This document shows positions 53,307 to 62,569 of a stretch of DNA of 64,000 nt, one piece after another (position 1 is the stretch's first letter; each line of letters opens with the position of its first letter). This DNA comes from Alistipes senegalensis JC50 (GTDB taxonomy: Bacteria > Bacteroidota > Bacteroidia > Bacteroidales > Rikenellaceae): NCBI RefSeq assembly GCF_025145645.1, contig NZ_CP102252.1, forward strand, positions 2,790,001 to 2,854,000, in the 5' to 3' direction. The position numbers were made by a program, and so were the translations under genes. The notes beneath the pieces were generated by a model that worked only from the letters and a program-made list of their open reading frames with translations, did no database searches and had not been told where the DNA came from.

Positions 53307-54410
53307 TCACATCTTCACGATCTCCGAAGCGGCCAGCAGGAAGGCGCCGACGCCGTAGCCTTCGGTCTGATCCGGCTTGGTGATGCGGGGCCGGGCGCCT
53401 ACGGGCTGCACGTACTCCATGCGGCCATCTTCGCGGACATAGGAGCAGAGCGTTTTCCACGACCGTTTGGCGGCCTTGCGGTAGACCTTCCCTTTCAGGA
53501 TTCCGTGGTTGACGCCCCATGCCAGGCCGTAGGTGAAGAATGCCGATCCGCTGTTCTCGGGCGTCGGATAGACCTCCGGATCGAGCAGGCTGGGGCGCCA
53601 GGAGCCGTTTTCGTCCTGGCAGGCGAGGAGCGCATCGGTCATTTCGAGGAACAGACGCCGGTAGAAGTCGTACGACGGATCGTTCTCGGGAACGGTCTCC
53701 AGCAGGATCGCCAGTCCGGCGTACACCCAGCCGTTGCCGCGGCTCCAGAAGACTTTCCGGCCGTTGGGTTCGCGCATGTCCATGAAGCTCGCATCGCGGT
53801 AGAAGAGACGCTCTTCCGTATCGTAGAGCTTGCTGGTCGTCGCGTAAAATTCGGCATTCATGAATTTCAGGTACTTGGGGTCGCCGGTGATGCGGGTCAG
53901 CTGTGCGTAGACCGGGGGAGCCATGAAGAGCGCGTCGCACCAGCTCCAGCGCTTCTGCCCGTCTTTGGCCTTGATGTGGAGCTGCGTTTTGGCCGGATGG
54001 TCAACCACCAGATCGGCGCGCTCCTTCACGGGTGCCAGCATCGCCGGGTCCCGGTATTTCTCGTAGAGCAGCAGGTAAGCCTGCCCCACGCAGATGTCGT
54101 CGGCATGATACGGACGGGTGTCCATGCTCCAGCCGGTGCGGCGGCCGATCTCCATGACGAAATCCTCGCAAGGTTTGTAGCCCGAGGTCTCGCCCCAGAC
54201 CACCATGCCGCGGTAGAGGGTTCCGTTGACCCAGTTCTGGTCGCGGCGCGTGCCGGATTTCGAGGAGATGTATTTGCCGAAGTTGTCGATCTGCCATTGC
54301 GCCACGCGATTGGCGATCTCTATGTCGGCTTTCCGGCCGGCTGTGGATACGTGGGGGATGCCGGCGAAGAGAGCGGTAAGCATCAGCAAGGAAAAAATTC
54401 TTCTGTACAT
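53307..54410 (-). CDS. GH105 unsaturated uronyl hydrolase
   Basis: A 367-residue (alpha/alpha)6-barrel enzyme with a signal peptide (residues 1-24). Family motifs are YHADDICVGQ (Asp104/105), WSWCDALFMAPP (Asp159, the general acid/base position) and FWSRGNGWVYAG near residue 225. GH105 removes the delta-4,5-unsaturated uronate left at the end of lyase products, so it acts directly after PL8 and the heparinase-like enzyme. The gene lies 52 bases after the BNR_4 gene and 58 before the BACON gene. Confidence 0.9.
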   Translation of the reverse strand: MYRRIFSLLMLTALFAGIPHVSTAGRKADIEIANRVAQWQIDNFGKYISSKSGTRRDQNWVNGTLYRGMVVWGETSGYKPCEDFVMEIGRRTGWSMDTRPYHADDICVGQAYLLLYEKYRDPAMLAPVKERADLVVDHPAKTQLHIKAKDGQKRWSWCDALFMAPPVYAQLTRITGDPKYLKFMNAEFYATTSKLYDTEERLFYRDASFMDMREPNGRKVFWSRGNGWVYAGLAILLETVPENDPSYDFYRRLFLEMTDALLACQDENGSWRPSLLDPEVYPTPENSGSAFFTYGLAWGVNHGILKGKVYRKAAKRSWKTLCSYVREDGRMEYVQPVGARPRITKPDQTEGYGVGAFLLAASEIVKM

Positions 54411-54462
54411 GGTCTGTTTTTTTGGGTTGTAAGTTAATCGTTTACGGTTTGATCGTCTGCGG

Positions 54463-55893
54463 TCAGTCGCGGGGTCTGCCGCCGGGTATCGGTTCGGGTT
54501 TCTGCCACTCGGACTGCATCGTGTAGGGCATCCGGAACAGATCGCCGCGCTCGTTGCAGAAATAGAGCCGGGAGATGCTCATGTTGTCGGGGTCTCCGTC
54601 GGCCCAGAAGGCGTAGAAATCCGGATGCGCGTGGACCGGACGCCGGGCGTAGGAGTGGTTGCGCGGACTGTCGTGGGTCAGCGCCCGCACCCGTTGCCAG
54701 CTCTGGCCCTTGTCGCGGCTGCGCCACATCACCATCTCGCCGCCCGTGCCCCAGTATTGAGGACCGGCATCGGTCGGAGCGATGACGGTCCAGACATCGT
54801 CGTCGTCGATCCAGATGCTGCCGCTGTCGTAGCAGTGCGTCGAGGTCGTCAGGTCCCGGAAGTGCCACTGCCGGCCGTCCCAGTGGGCCGTCTGCCAGCT
54901 TCGGACCCCGCCGGCCGGGCCGGTCAGGTAGTTGTCGCTGGTCAGATAGAGGATCACGGGGTTGCCGTCGGAACCGAAGTTGATGTCCTTGATGTAGCAG
55001 TTGCGGCGTTCGGACTGGAAATCCCGGATCAGCGAGATGTCGTTCCGGCGCGTGACGGGGAGCGCGACCCGGCGTCCGTCCGCCGTCGTCCACGTCCGGC
55101 CCCAGTCCTCCGACTGAATGTAATAGATGTTCGTCCGCGTGTCGCAGTTGCCGTCGATGTGGCGGTTGAAGCAGCACATCAGCTTTTTGCCGCAGAGCGT
55201 CGAGAACTGGTAGTGTCCCGATTTGGTTTCGCCCGGCTCCATGATGGAGGCCAGGGATCGGTAGTCGGTCCACTCGACGCCGTCGGGGCTCGACTGGTAG
55301 AAGAGCCGCCGCTTGCCGTCGTAGCGCGTGAAGAAGAGGAAGAAGCCTTCGTCCGGGTGGTAATGTACCTGCGGATAGGCCATGATGCTCTCGTTGACGT
55401 AGTCGAAGGCGGAGATGTCGTAGGGTTTCCGGCTGCGGTAGCGGATGCCCGGGCGGGTGTTGCCGCGCCCGGCGACGAAAATCCAGACGTACCCCTCCTT
55501 GTCGATCTGGATCGTGGGGTCGTCGTGCGGATCGTGCACGTTGTTCACGCCCTTGTCGCAGACTACGACGGGGCGGCGCAGCATGCCCGTCTTGTGGTCG
55601 TAGCAGCCGACCGTGCAGAGCAGGTATTTGCGGTCGGCGGCCGGGGTTCCGCCGTAGACGAAGAAGGTCTTGTCCGCCTCCGCCGCGTAGACGGCGACCG
55701 GGATGTGCTTCATCGTATAGGTGCCGAGGCCGCCCGAATATTTGGGGCCGAATCCCGACCGGGCCTGCCCGATGGTGAACCAGATGCCGCGATAGCCTTC
55801 GGCCTCGGTGCCGGTGAGCGACCGGGGTTCCTGCGCGCCTGCATGCCAGCAGAACATCAGGGCGAAAACCGCGAAATTCAAAAATCTTTTCAT
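54463..55893 (-). CDS. BNR_4-type beta-propeller protein (possible lyase or glycosidase)
   Basis: A 476-residue secreted protein (signal peptide residues 1-20) starting its mature part with TGTEAEGYRGIWFTIGQ. Asp-box-like turns recur along it: SPDGVEWTDY, SEDWGRTWTTADG and SRDKGQSWQRV. BNR_4 (PF15892) proteins in polysaccharide loci include lyases of the PL24/PL25-like group and proteins with no tested function. Conserved HDPHDDPTIQID near residue 118 and several His/Tyr residues could be catalytic. First gene after the regulator, with its own -7 box. Confidence 0.8.
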   Translation of the reverse strand: MKRFLNFAVFALMFCWHAGAQEPRSLTGTEAEGYRGIWFTIGQARSGFGPKYSGGLGTYTMKHIPVAVYAAEADKTFFVYGGTPAADRKYLLCTVGCYDHKTGMLRRPVVVCDKGVNNVHDPHDDPTIQIDKEGYVWIFVAGRGNTRPGIRYRSRKPYDISAFDYVNESIMAYPQVHYHPDEGFFLFFTRYDGKRRLFYQSSPDGVEWTDYRSLASIMEPGETKSGHYQFSTLCGKKLMCCFNRHIDGNCDTRTNIYYIQSEDWGRTWTTADGRRVALPVTRRNDISLIRDFQSERRNCYIKDINFGSDGNPVILYLTSDNYLTGPAGGVRSWQTAHWDGRQWHFRDLTTSTHCYDSGSIWIDDDDVWTVIAPTDAGPQYWGTGGEMVMWRSRDKGQSWQRVRALTHDSPRNHSYARRPVHAHPDFYAFWADGDPDNMSISRLYFCNERGDLFRMPYTMQSEWQKPEPIPGGRPRD

Positions 55894-55920
55894 GGAGGTT
55901 TTTTATTTGTTATCGTATCG

Positions 55921-55928
55921 CAAAATTA
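55921..55928 (-). promoter_or_regulatory. -7 box of the main polysaccharide-utilisation operon
   Basis: On the minus strand this reads TAATTTTG, 28 bases before the BNR_4 ATG. There is no recognisable -33 TTTG, which is common for promoters that need an activator such as the neighbouring hybrid two-component regulator. Confidence 0.45.
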
Positions 55929-56010
55929 TTCGCCCCGGACGGAACTTTCTGTCGAAGGAGTCTTAAAAAGTTTCGTAAAACCGCGAATACGCGCATGTCA
56001 GGGCCGGAAA

Positions 56011-59000
56011 TTACGACCGGGAGGCGTATTCCCTCGGCGACATGCCGAATTGCTGTTTGAAACAGTAGGAGAAGTGCGATTGGGTGGAGAATCCCAGCAT
56101 GTCGGCGATCTCGTTGAAGCGGTATTCGCGGCTGCGCACCATCTCGGCCGCACGGTTCAGGCGGTAGATCAGGATGAAGCGGTTCAGGGAGACGCCCGTC
56201 AGCGACTTGATCTTGCGGAACAGGCTGGCGCGGCTCATGCACATGGCCGTACAGACGGTGTCGGTGCTGAGCGAATTGTCCGAAATGTTCTCGTCGATGA
56301 TTCCGCAGAGCTTGTCCATGAAGGTCCTGTCGGCGGCCGACAGATGGATTTCCCCGTTCTCCGGTTCCGCCTCCTGCGGCCTGCGGGCCTGCGAAAGCAG
56401 CATGTCGCGCAGCCGTTTGCGCGAAGTGAGGAGGTTGTCTACGACCGTCTGCAACAGCTCCGGACTGAACGGCTTGGTCATATAGACATCGGCCCCTTCC
56501 TGGTAGCCCGTGATTTTGTCCTGGTCGGAGATCTTGGCCGTGAGAATGACGACCGGAATGTGGCTCAGAGCCAGGTCGTGCTTGATGCGGTGGCAGAGTT
56601 CGTACCCGTCCATCTGCGACATCAGGACATCGGTGATCACCACGTCCGGCATCTCGTCGTGGATCAGCGTGAGCCCGTCGGCGCCGTTGTCGGCCGTCAG
56701 CACGCGGAAGCGGTGCGCGAAGATCATCTTGCAGTAGTACAGCAGCTGCAAATTGTCCTCGACGATGACGATTTTCGGGAGCGTTCCGACCTCCGCTCCG
56801 TCCGGTTCCGGTGCGAAATCGGGGACGATGGGTGCGGCGGAGCCGAGTCCGTTGATGAATTCGGCCGGGGTCGCCGGCTCGGCCGTCAGCTCGTAGAGCG
56901 ATTCGTCCACGGGGATGGCGAACGTGAAACGCATCCCGCCCTCGGGGCGCACCTCCGCCGCGATGCTTCCCTTGTGCACCAGCAGCAGCTGTTTGACGTA
57001 GTGGAGCCCGATTCCCGTGCCGGCCGTGCTTCGTTCGCTGTGGGTCAGCCGTTTGTAACGTTCGAAAATGCGGGAGACATCCTCTTCGCTCATTCCGATG
57101 CCGTTGTCCGTTACGCTGACCGTCAGATACTGCGCCGCCGGGACCGCTTCCGCAAGTGCCGCCGGGAGTTCCGTTTCGAGGGAGATGCGCACCTCCACGT
57201 GCCCCTCCTTCGGGGTGTATTTCAGGGCGTTGGAGACCAGGTTCGACAGAATCTTGCCGAACTTGTCGATGTCCACGGCGACGACGAGCCGTTCCGCAGG
57301 GAGATCCAGATCGACCGTGATCTCTTTCTCGCGGGCATAGCAGGTGAAGCTGTTCATCAGCCGCCGGACGTGGGGCAGAATGTCCTGCCGGCAGACCGAG
57401 AGGGGCAGCGTGTCGTTTTCGATGCGGCTCAGCGCGAGCGTCTGATCGACCAGATCGAGCAGTTTCTGGACATTGTAGTTGATCAGGCCGATCAGCTCCC
57501 GCATCCAGTTCTTGTCGGTCACTCCCGGCAGCATGTTGACCGGGCCGTAGATCAGCGACAGGGGAGTCCGCAGTTCGTGGGAGATGTTCGTGAAGAAGTT
57601 GATCTTCATGTTGGTGAGCTCCTCCTCCCTTTTGAGTTTCGTGCGCGCCAGCTCCAGTTCCATCTTCTGCCGCTTCCGGTGCAGATAGAGCCGGTTGGCG
57701 AAGCCCGTGCCCCCGATTATGACGAGCGCATAGACGAGAAAGGCGTACCACGTCAGCAGCGGCGAGGGCCGGACGACGATCTCCAGCCGCCGCGGCTCCT
57801 CGTTCCAGAACCCGTCCGGATTCCGCGCCTTCAGTTCGAAGACGTAATGCCCTGCCGGCAGGTGGGAGTAGTTGGCCATGCTCAGGTTCTCGACGTATTG
57901 CCATTCGTTATCGACATTGCGGCCGCACAGCCGGTAGGCGAAACGGATCTTCTCCGGCGAGAGGAACGCCACGGCCTCGTAGCTGATGTCGATGTTGCGC
58001 TGCTTGTGCCCGAGCACGATGCGTTCGGTGTCGTTGAGCGGCTTCGTCAGAGGGCCCGTTTTCGAAGGCGTCAGGGCCACGCTGTTGACCCGGATCTCCC
58101 GGAGCACCAGCGGTACGGGCTGCTGCGAGATCTTCGACAGAATGCGCTGCGGCGAGAACTGGGCCAGTCCCGTGTTGCCGCCGAAGTAGAGCGCCGTCGG
58201 CGATGAGAGGCTGCAATGCGGGCAGAACTGCTGGGTCTGCAACCGGTCGGACTGGAAGTAGGTGATGACGTGCTCGAAGGCGGGCGAAATGAGCGAGAGT
58301 CCGTAGGAGGTGCTCACCCATACGTTTCCGATGGCATCCTCGGTCATGTCGGAGATCTCGTTGCTGGCCATTCCGCTGTGGAGCGTGTACGAGCGGAAAC
58401 CCTGCCGGGGATCGTAGCGCACGACCCCGTCGAAGCGGGTGCCGATCCACAGCGAGCCGTCGCTTCTCCGCAGCAGGCACGACGGGCGGCGCAGCGCCCC
58501 GGCCGTCATGCTGTCGGTCGGCTGGAGGTAGAGGCTGCTGCTGAAATCGCGCGTGCTGACGGTGAAGATGCCCCGGCCCGATACGGCGGCCAGCAGTCTG
58601 TCGCCGTCGAGCGGGATGATGTCCTGCACGTCGCAGCCGGCGAAGAGCCGGCCCGCCGGAGCGTCGTCCTTCCATACGAAAATGCCCTTTTCGGTCGCGG
58701 CCCACATCCGTTTGCCGGAGTCTTCGCAGAACCGGTTGACCGTGGCGCGCTCCGCCAGCAGCGTGTGTCCGGTGATGCGGCTGCGATCCGTCGTGCAGAC
58801 CACGATGCGGTCGTTGATGTTGATCCACAGCCGTTCGTCCGAGCCCGTATGCAGTGATTCGATGCCGTTGCTGGCGATCCGCGACATGAAATCGCAGTTC
58901 GAGACGGTGTACCACAGCGCCGGAGCGTCGGGATTGTAGGCCAGCAGCCCCTTGTAGCGGCTCCCGATCCACAGCGTGCCGTCTTTCCGGGCGGAGACGG

Positions 59001-60033
59001 CGTTGATGTATTTGCCCTGCGTCAGCCGCGCAAGGCGGGAGGCGGAGTTGAAGTTCTTGCGCTGCGAGTGCCTCACCGCGTAGCCCCGGTCTCCCGTGCC
59101 GATCCAGATGTTGTTCTCCGAGTCGCTGAACCCGCACCGGAAATCGCTCGTATGGCTCAGATGGAACCGATAGGCGATGTTGTATTCGGCGACGCCGTTC
59201 GGGACGTTGAACATGTGGATGTTGCTGCCCTGGGTGCCGATGTGGACCGTTCCGGACCGATCCGGAAAGAGCATGGTCACGCAATGGCCGGACATCCGGT
59301 TCGCGCAGCGCGTCAGGGCGGGGTCGGCCGCGGCCTGACGCGTCTCGGGATCGAGTACGAAGATTCCCTGCTGCAACCCGAACCAGATGCGGCCGAGCGT
59401 GTCGCGGCAGCTGCTCCGGAATTCCGTCGCGCGGGGCAGGGCGGCCGAGTCGCAGAGGTTCAGATCGCGGTCGTAGCGGAGGAGTGCGGAGCGCTTGCCG
59501 GGCAGCCCGCCCCACAGATGCTCTTTTCCGTCGGATTCGAGCACGGCGGGGCAGTGGCGGGGAGCGTGTTTCCGTTGCAGGACCGTGCGGTCCGCGGCGT
59601 CCACGAGCACCATGCCGCCCGTGCCGTAGCAGACGATCCGGGAGCCCAGCGGAACGATGCCGTGCAGCCCGCTGCCGCGCAGGACGCTCTCGAATCCGTC
59701 GTGCCCCGAATCGTAGGTGCTGATGCCGCTGTCGGAGACGATCCACAACACGCCGGAGTCATCGACGTGAAGGGCATGGACCCGGTTGTCGGGAAGCGAA
59801 TAGGGCTCTTCCGATTCGTGCTGATAGTAACGGTACACCTGGCCGTTGTAGCGGCAGAGCCCGTTGTTGGTGGCGATCCACACGTACCCGACCTGATCCT
59901 GCACGAATCCGTTGATCGTCAGATTGGGCAGATGCCGGATGAGCTGCGGCCCGGCCTGCGCCTCCGTGCGGAACAGACCCGAACACAGCAGGGACAGTAC
60001 GATTGCTGCTTTCGAAAGATAAAGGTTTCCCAT
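56011..60033 (-). CDS. Hybrid two-component system sensor/regulator (HTCS)
   Basis: A 1340-residue one-protein signalling system. In order it has a signal peptide (1-25), two seven-bladed-type Reg_prop propellers (about 30-640), a Y_Y_Y domain (about 690-750), a transmembrane helix (about 760-782), a HisKA with NISHELRTPLSL (His near residue 815) and a HATPase_c (SDNGIGMS and GTGIGLHYVKQ). A receiver (IVIVEDN, TDVLMSQMDG with Asp near 1133, LTAK, MTKPF) and a C-terminal AraC helix-turn-helix (NEIADMLGFSTQSHFSYCFKQQFGMSPREY) complete it. The sensor domain senses oligosaccharide in the periplasm and the AraC domain activates the operon that follows. Confidence 0.97.
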   Translation of the reverse strand: MGNLYLSKAAIVLSLLCSGLFRTEAQAGPQLIRHLPNLTINGFVQDQVGYVWIATNNGLCRYNGQVYRYYQHESEEPYSLPDNRVHALHVDDSGVLWIVSDSGISTYDSGHDGFESVLRGSGLHGIVPLGSRIVCYGTGGMVLVDAADRTVLQRKHAPRHCPAVLESDGKEHLWGGLPGKRSALLRYDRDLNLCDSAALPRATEFRSSCRDTLGRIWFGLQQGIFVLDPETRQAAADPALTRCANRMSGHCVTMLFPDRSGTVHIGTQGSNIHMFNVPNGVAEYNIAYRFHLSHTSDFRCGFSDSENNIWIGTGDRGYAVRHSQRKNFNSASRLARLTQGKYINAVSARKDGTLWIGSRYKGLLAYNPDAPALWYTVSNCDFMSRIASNGIESLHTGSDERLWININDRIVVCTTDRSRITGHTLLAERATVNRFCEDSGKRMWAATEKGIFVWKDDAPAGRLFAGCDVQDIIPLDGDRLLAAVSGRGIFTVSTRDFSSSLYLQPTDSMTAGALRRPSCLLRRSDGSLWIGTRFDGVVRYDPRQGFRSYTLHSGMASNEISDMTEDAIGNVWVSTSYGLSLISPAFEHVITYFQSDRLQTQQFCPHCSLSSPTALYFGGNTGLAQFSPQRILSKISQQPVPLVLREIRVNSVALTPSKTGPLTKPLNDTERIVLGHKQRNIDISYEAVAFLSPEKIRFAYRLCGRNVDNEWQYVENLSMANYSHLPAGHYVFELKARNPDGFWNEEPRRLEIVVRPSPLLTWYAFLVYALVIIGGTGFANRLYLHRKRQKMELELARTKLKREEELTNMKINFFTNISHELRTPLSLIYGPVNMLPGVTDKNWMRELIGLINYNVQKLLDLVDQTLALSRIENDTLPLSVCRQDILPHVRRLMNSFTCYAREKEITVDLDLPAERLVVAVDIDKFGKILSNLVSNALKYTPKEGHVEVRISLETELPAALAEAVPAAQYLTVSVTDNGIGMSEEDVSRIFERYKRLTHSERSTAGTGIGLHYVKQLLLVHKGSIAAEVRPEGGMRFTFAIPVDESLYELTAEPATPAEFINGLGSAAPIVPDFAPEPDGAEVGTLPKIVIVEDNLQLLYYCKMIFAHRFRVLTADNGADGLTLIHDEMPDVVITDVLMSQMDGYELCHRIKHDLALSHIPVVILTAKISDQDKITGYQEGADVYMTKPFSPELLQTVVDNLLTSRKRLRDMLLSQARRPQEAEPENGEIHLSAADRTFMDKLCGIIDENISDNSLSTDTVCTAMCMSRASLFRKIKSLTGVSLNRFILIYRLNRAAEMVRSREYRFNEIADMLGFSTQSHFSYCFKQQFGMSPREYASRS

Positions 60034-60047
60034 TCGTAATCGGATAT

Positions 60048-60108
60048 TGAAAATCGGCGGATATCGTACTCAAATATAACGAAACCGAACGGAATATGCC
60101 GATTTTCA
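60048..60108. promoter_or_regulatory. Inverted repeat around the HTCS promoter
   Basis: TGAAAATCGGC (60048-60058) and GCCGATTTTCA (60098-60108) form an 11-bp inverted repeat flanking a minus-strand -7 box TATATTTG (60071-60078), 38 bases before the HTCS ATG. The arms are about 40 bases apart, suitable for a looping or dimeric regulator, possibly the HTCS itself. Confidence 0.4.
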
Positions 60109-60148
60109 GGAAAGAGAAAGTTTTTCGACGAAGAGGGCGGGCGCCGGA

Positions 60149-62335
60149 TCACAGCTCCCGGGCCAGCTTCGTCCGGAACGTCACGCTCTGTCCGGCCGGA
60201 ACCGTCGCCTCGTAGCCCACGATGCTGACGGTCGGAAGCGGCGTTTCATAATCGGTCGAGGGTTCGTCGGGGAAACTTCTGTAAGTGACCGGCGTCTCTC
60301 CGGCTTCGGCCGCGAGGAACATCGTCTTTCCGTTGGTCGCCGTCAGCACGATCCGCGTCTCTTCGACCGTCGGCGCGGTCTCCGTCACCAGCGTCCAGCG
60401 GATTCGCGCCTCCTTGTCGGCGCGGGCCGTCACCTCGTCGATGATCAGCAGATAGTCGTTGTTGACGATTTTGCCCGTCCGGACCACCGAGGCGGCCTCG
60501 TCCGCGAAGACCGGCGACAGGTTGAGCGTCCCGCCCTGTTCCGTCTCGGTGTCGATGACGGACACGATCGGGGCGAAGCCGTCAACCAGATGTTTCGAGT
60601 CGTTTATCGTCAGCGTGTTGTGCTGCCGGTTGTTCAGTTTGAATACGTCCCACCGCAGGGAGTTCTGCGTCATGTCCCATGTCGGGCCGTTGCCGATGTT
60701 GACTTCGAGGGTCGTGTAGTTTTCGCTGCCGAGATCCGTGGCCCAGCGTACGTTTTCAGCGTCGTAGACGAACGAACCGGCATCCATGTGACCGTGGCTC
60801 GTGGAGGCTTTGCCGCCTTTCAGCCCCAGGAAACGGTCCGTTTCGTCCCAGGCCCAGCCGGTGCGGACCAGCACGACCGGGGTTTTGCCGTTGCCTGCCC
60901 ATACCTTGTCCGACGGCGGCGGCACCGTGCCCGGATTCAGCCGGCTGACGAACGGCATCACCATCGGCAGCAGCCGCTTTTCGGCGCACGAACTGCGGTG
61001 AGGCTGGATGTCCAGCATGCGGAGCTCGTAGTGCAGCAGGGAGACATCGCCGAGTTTGTCGGCGAAGTACCACATCGGGAGCTCCGTATAGGCGGCCGAG
61101 CCGTTGTCCGAGTAGTTGAAACTGCCGTTCCGGCCGATCATGTGGAGCATGTAGTTCCCCGTGCGGGAGAAGCCGGGGGAGGTGCTCAGTCCGTTGTCCG
61201 TCCCCACGGTGCTGTCCAGGAGCGCCATCATCAGGCACTCGAAGGTCGTGCCGTAGCCCCAGTAGCTGTAACCTTCGGGGTAGTTGCCGTCGGGGGCGTA
61301 CATCTCCAGCAGGATGTTGAGGTTCGAGTCGATGCTCTTCTCGATCAGCGCCGCGGCGCGTGCGGGGCAGGTTTCGTAGATGGCCAGCGCCCCGCAGACC
61401 ATGCCGCAGTTGCAGACCTGATTCCAGTTGCTGCCGGACTCGTAGAAATTGAGGTTCCAGACCTTGTCCTCGGCGGGCTGGAAGGCGTACTCCTGCAATG
61501 CACGTTCGGCATTGGCCCGGGTTTCGGGCTTCAATTCATGGTAGAGCCAGTCGTAGCCCAGTCCCACGGCCACCGACAACTCGGCAACGTCGAGGAAATG
61601 CCGTTTCGCGTTCCAGCTTTCGAAATCGCAGACTGTGTTGATGTCCCGTTCCGCATGTTCCAGATATTTCGTGTCGCCCGTGATCCGGTAGGCGTAGGCG
61701 CAGGTGAAAATGCGTTGGAGAGCCTCCCGGGCGACGGTGAGAATGCGTTTGCCCGAGGCGTCGAGCTCGAAGGCCAGTTCGCTGTCCGACATGCCCCATG
61801 CGTCGGCCACGACCATGCACTCGGTGTGCATGCGGGCCAGCAGCGATGTCGGGTCGGCGACGGCCAGCTGGGCTTTCAGCGTCTCGAAATCCGAGGAGTC
61901 CATCAACAGGCGGGGATGGTTCCCGGCGGTCAGCCGGCGGCTGTCGAAACGTCCGAAATAGCTCTTGCCGTACAGGAATTTCATGCCTCCGCGCACGATA
62001 TATATGCCGTATTCGCTGCTCGCCAGATTGTCCGGCAGCGTGACGAGCAAACCGTCTCCGGTCTGTTCGTATTGCATCGTATAAGTATTGTGCGAAATGC
62101 CCGTGTCGATGAACTGCACGATGTCGCCCGATTCGTATCCGCTGCCCGGAAGCTCGATTCGTTTGTTGGCGTAACTGTCGTAGAAACGCTCCAGTTCCGC
62201 GATGTCCGCTATGGAAAACGACTTTTCCGGGGCGGCGGTGTCGTCGGCGCAGGCGGAGATTCCCATGCAAAACATTCCTGCGGTCAGCAGAGATTTCACG
62301 AGCCGCTGCGGAAATATACTTTTAATGGCATTCAT
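60149..62335 (-). CDS. Heparinase II/III-like polysaccharide lyase, lipoprotein
   Basis: A 728-residue lipoprotein (lipobox GISAC, Cys near residue 28). It has an alpha/alpha toroid (about 150-480) with NWNQVCNCGMVCGALA and SYWGYGTTFECLM, followed by a heparinase II/III beta-sandwich with the ASTSHGHMDAGSFVYD motif near residue 530 (metal/His signature). Such lyases cut uronate-containing chains. The precise PL family cannot be fixed from sequence reading. The start at 62335 is chosen because a proper signal peptide begins there; the longer frame starts inside the divergent promoter region. It lies 115 bases before the HTCS gene, in the same direction. Confidence 0.87.
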   Translation of the reverse strand: MNAIKSIFPQRLVKSLLTAGMFCMGISACADDTAAPEKSFSIADIAELERFYDSYANKRIELPGSGYESGDIVQFIDTGISHNTYTMQYEQTGDGLLVTLPDNLASSEYGIYIVRGGMKFLYGKSYFGRFDSRRLTAGNHPRLLMDSSDFETLKAQLAVADPTSLLARMHTECMVVADAWGMSDSELAFELDASGKRILTVAREALQRIFTCAYAYRITGDTKYLEHAERDINTVCDFESWNAKRHFLDVAELSVAVGLGYDWLYHELKPETRANAERALQEYAFQPAEDKVWNLNFYESGSNWNQVCNCGMVCGALAIYETCPARAAALIEKSIDSNLNILLEMYAPDGNYPEGYSYWGYGTTFECLMMALLDSTVGTDNGLSTSPGFSRTGNYMLHMIGRNGSFNYSDNGSAAYTELPMWYFADKLGDVSLLHYELRMLDIQPHRSSCAEKRLLPMVMPFVSRLNPGTVPPPSDKVWAGNGKTPVVLVRTGWAWDETDRFLGLKGGKASTSHGHMDAGSFVYDAENVRWATDLGSENYTTLEVNIGNGPTWDMTQNSLRWDVFKLNNRQHNTLTINDSKHLVDGFAPIVSVIDTETEQGGTLNLSPVFADEAASVVRTGKIVNNDYLLIIDEVTARADKEARIRWTLVTETAPTVEETRIVLTATNGKTMFLAAEAGETPVTYRSFPDEPSTDYETPLPTVSIVGYEATVPAGQSVTFRTKLAREL

Positions 62336-62569
62336 TTTTGATGATGTATTTTGGTTTGGTATGCAAATTAACTGTAATTCCCGGAGTATTTTTGTCGATC
62401 GCATATCAAAAATTTACGATTTTCGCGTGCCGTTTTCACGAATCGTCCCTCCCGGCGCGGGCGGCATTTGCAATTCCCGGGGCGTATCGGGCCGATTCCG
62501 CATCGACCGTGCTTGTTTTGCATCCGTCTTGCCGTATTATTGCAGGATAATCAAAGAAGTGACAGCAAT

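Noticed and set aside
54625..58206. A 1193-codon plus-strand open frame opposite the BNR_4 gene and the HTCS gene
   Set aside because: It crosses two genuine genes and their promoter, and its composition is typical of antisense translation.
62336..62569. TATTTTTG at 62387-62394 as a promoter for the recombinase
   Set aside because: No -33 element at the right distance and 180 bases from the ATG. The 234-base divergent gap holds no stronger signal, so I left it unannotated.
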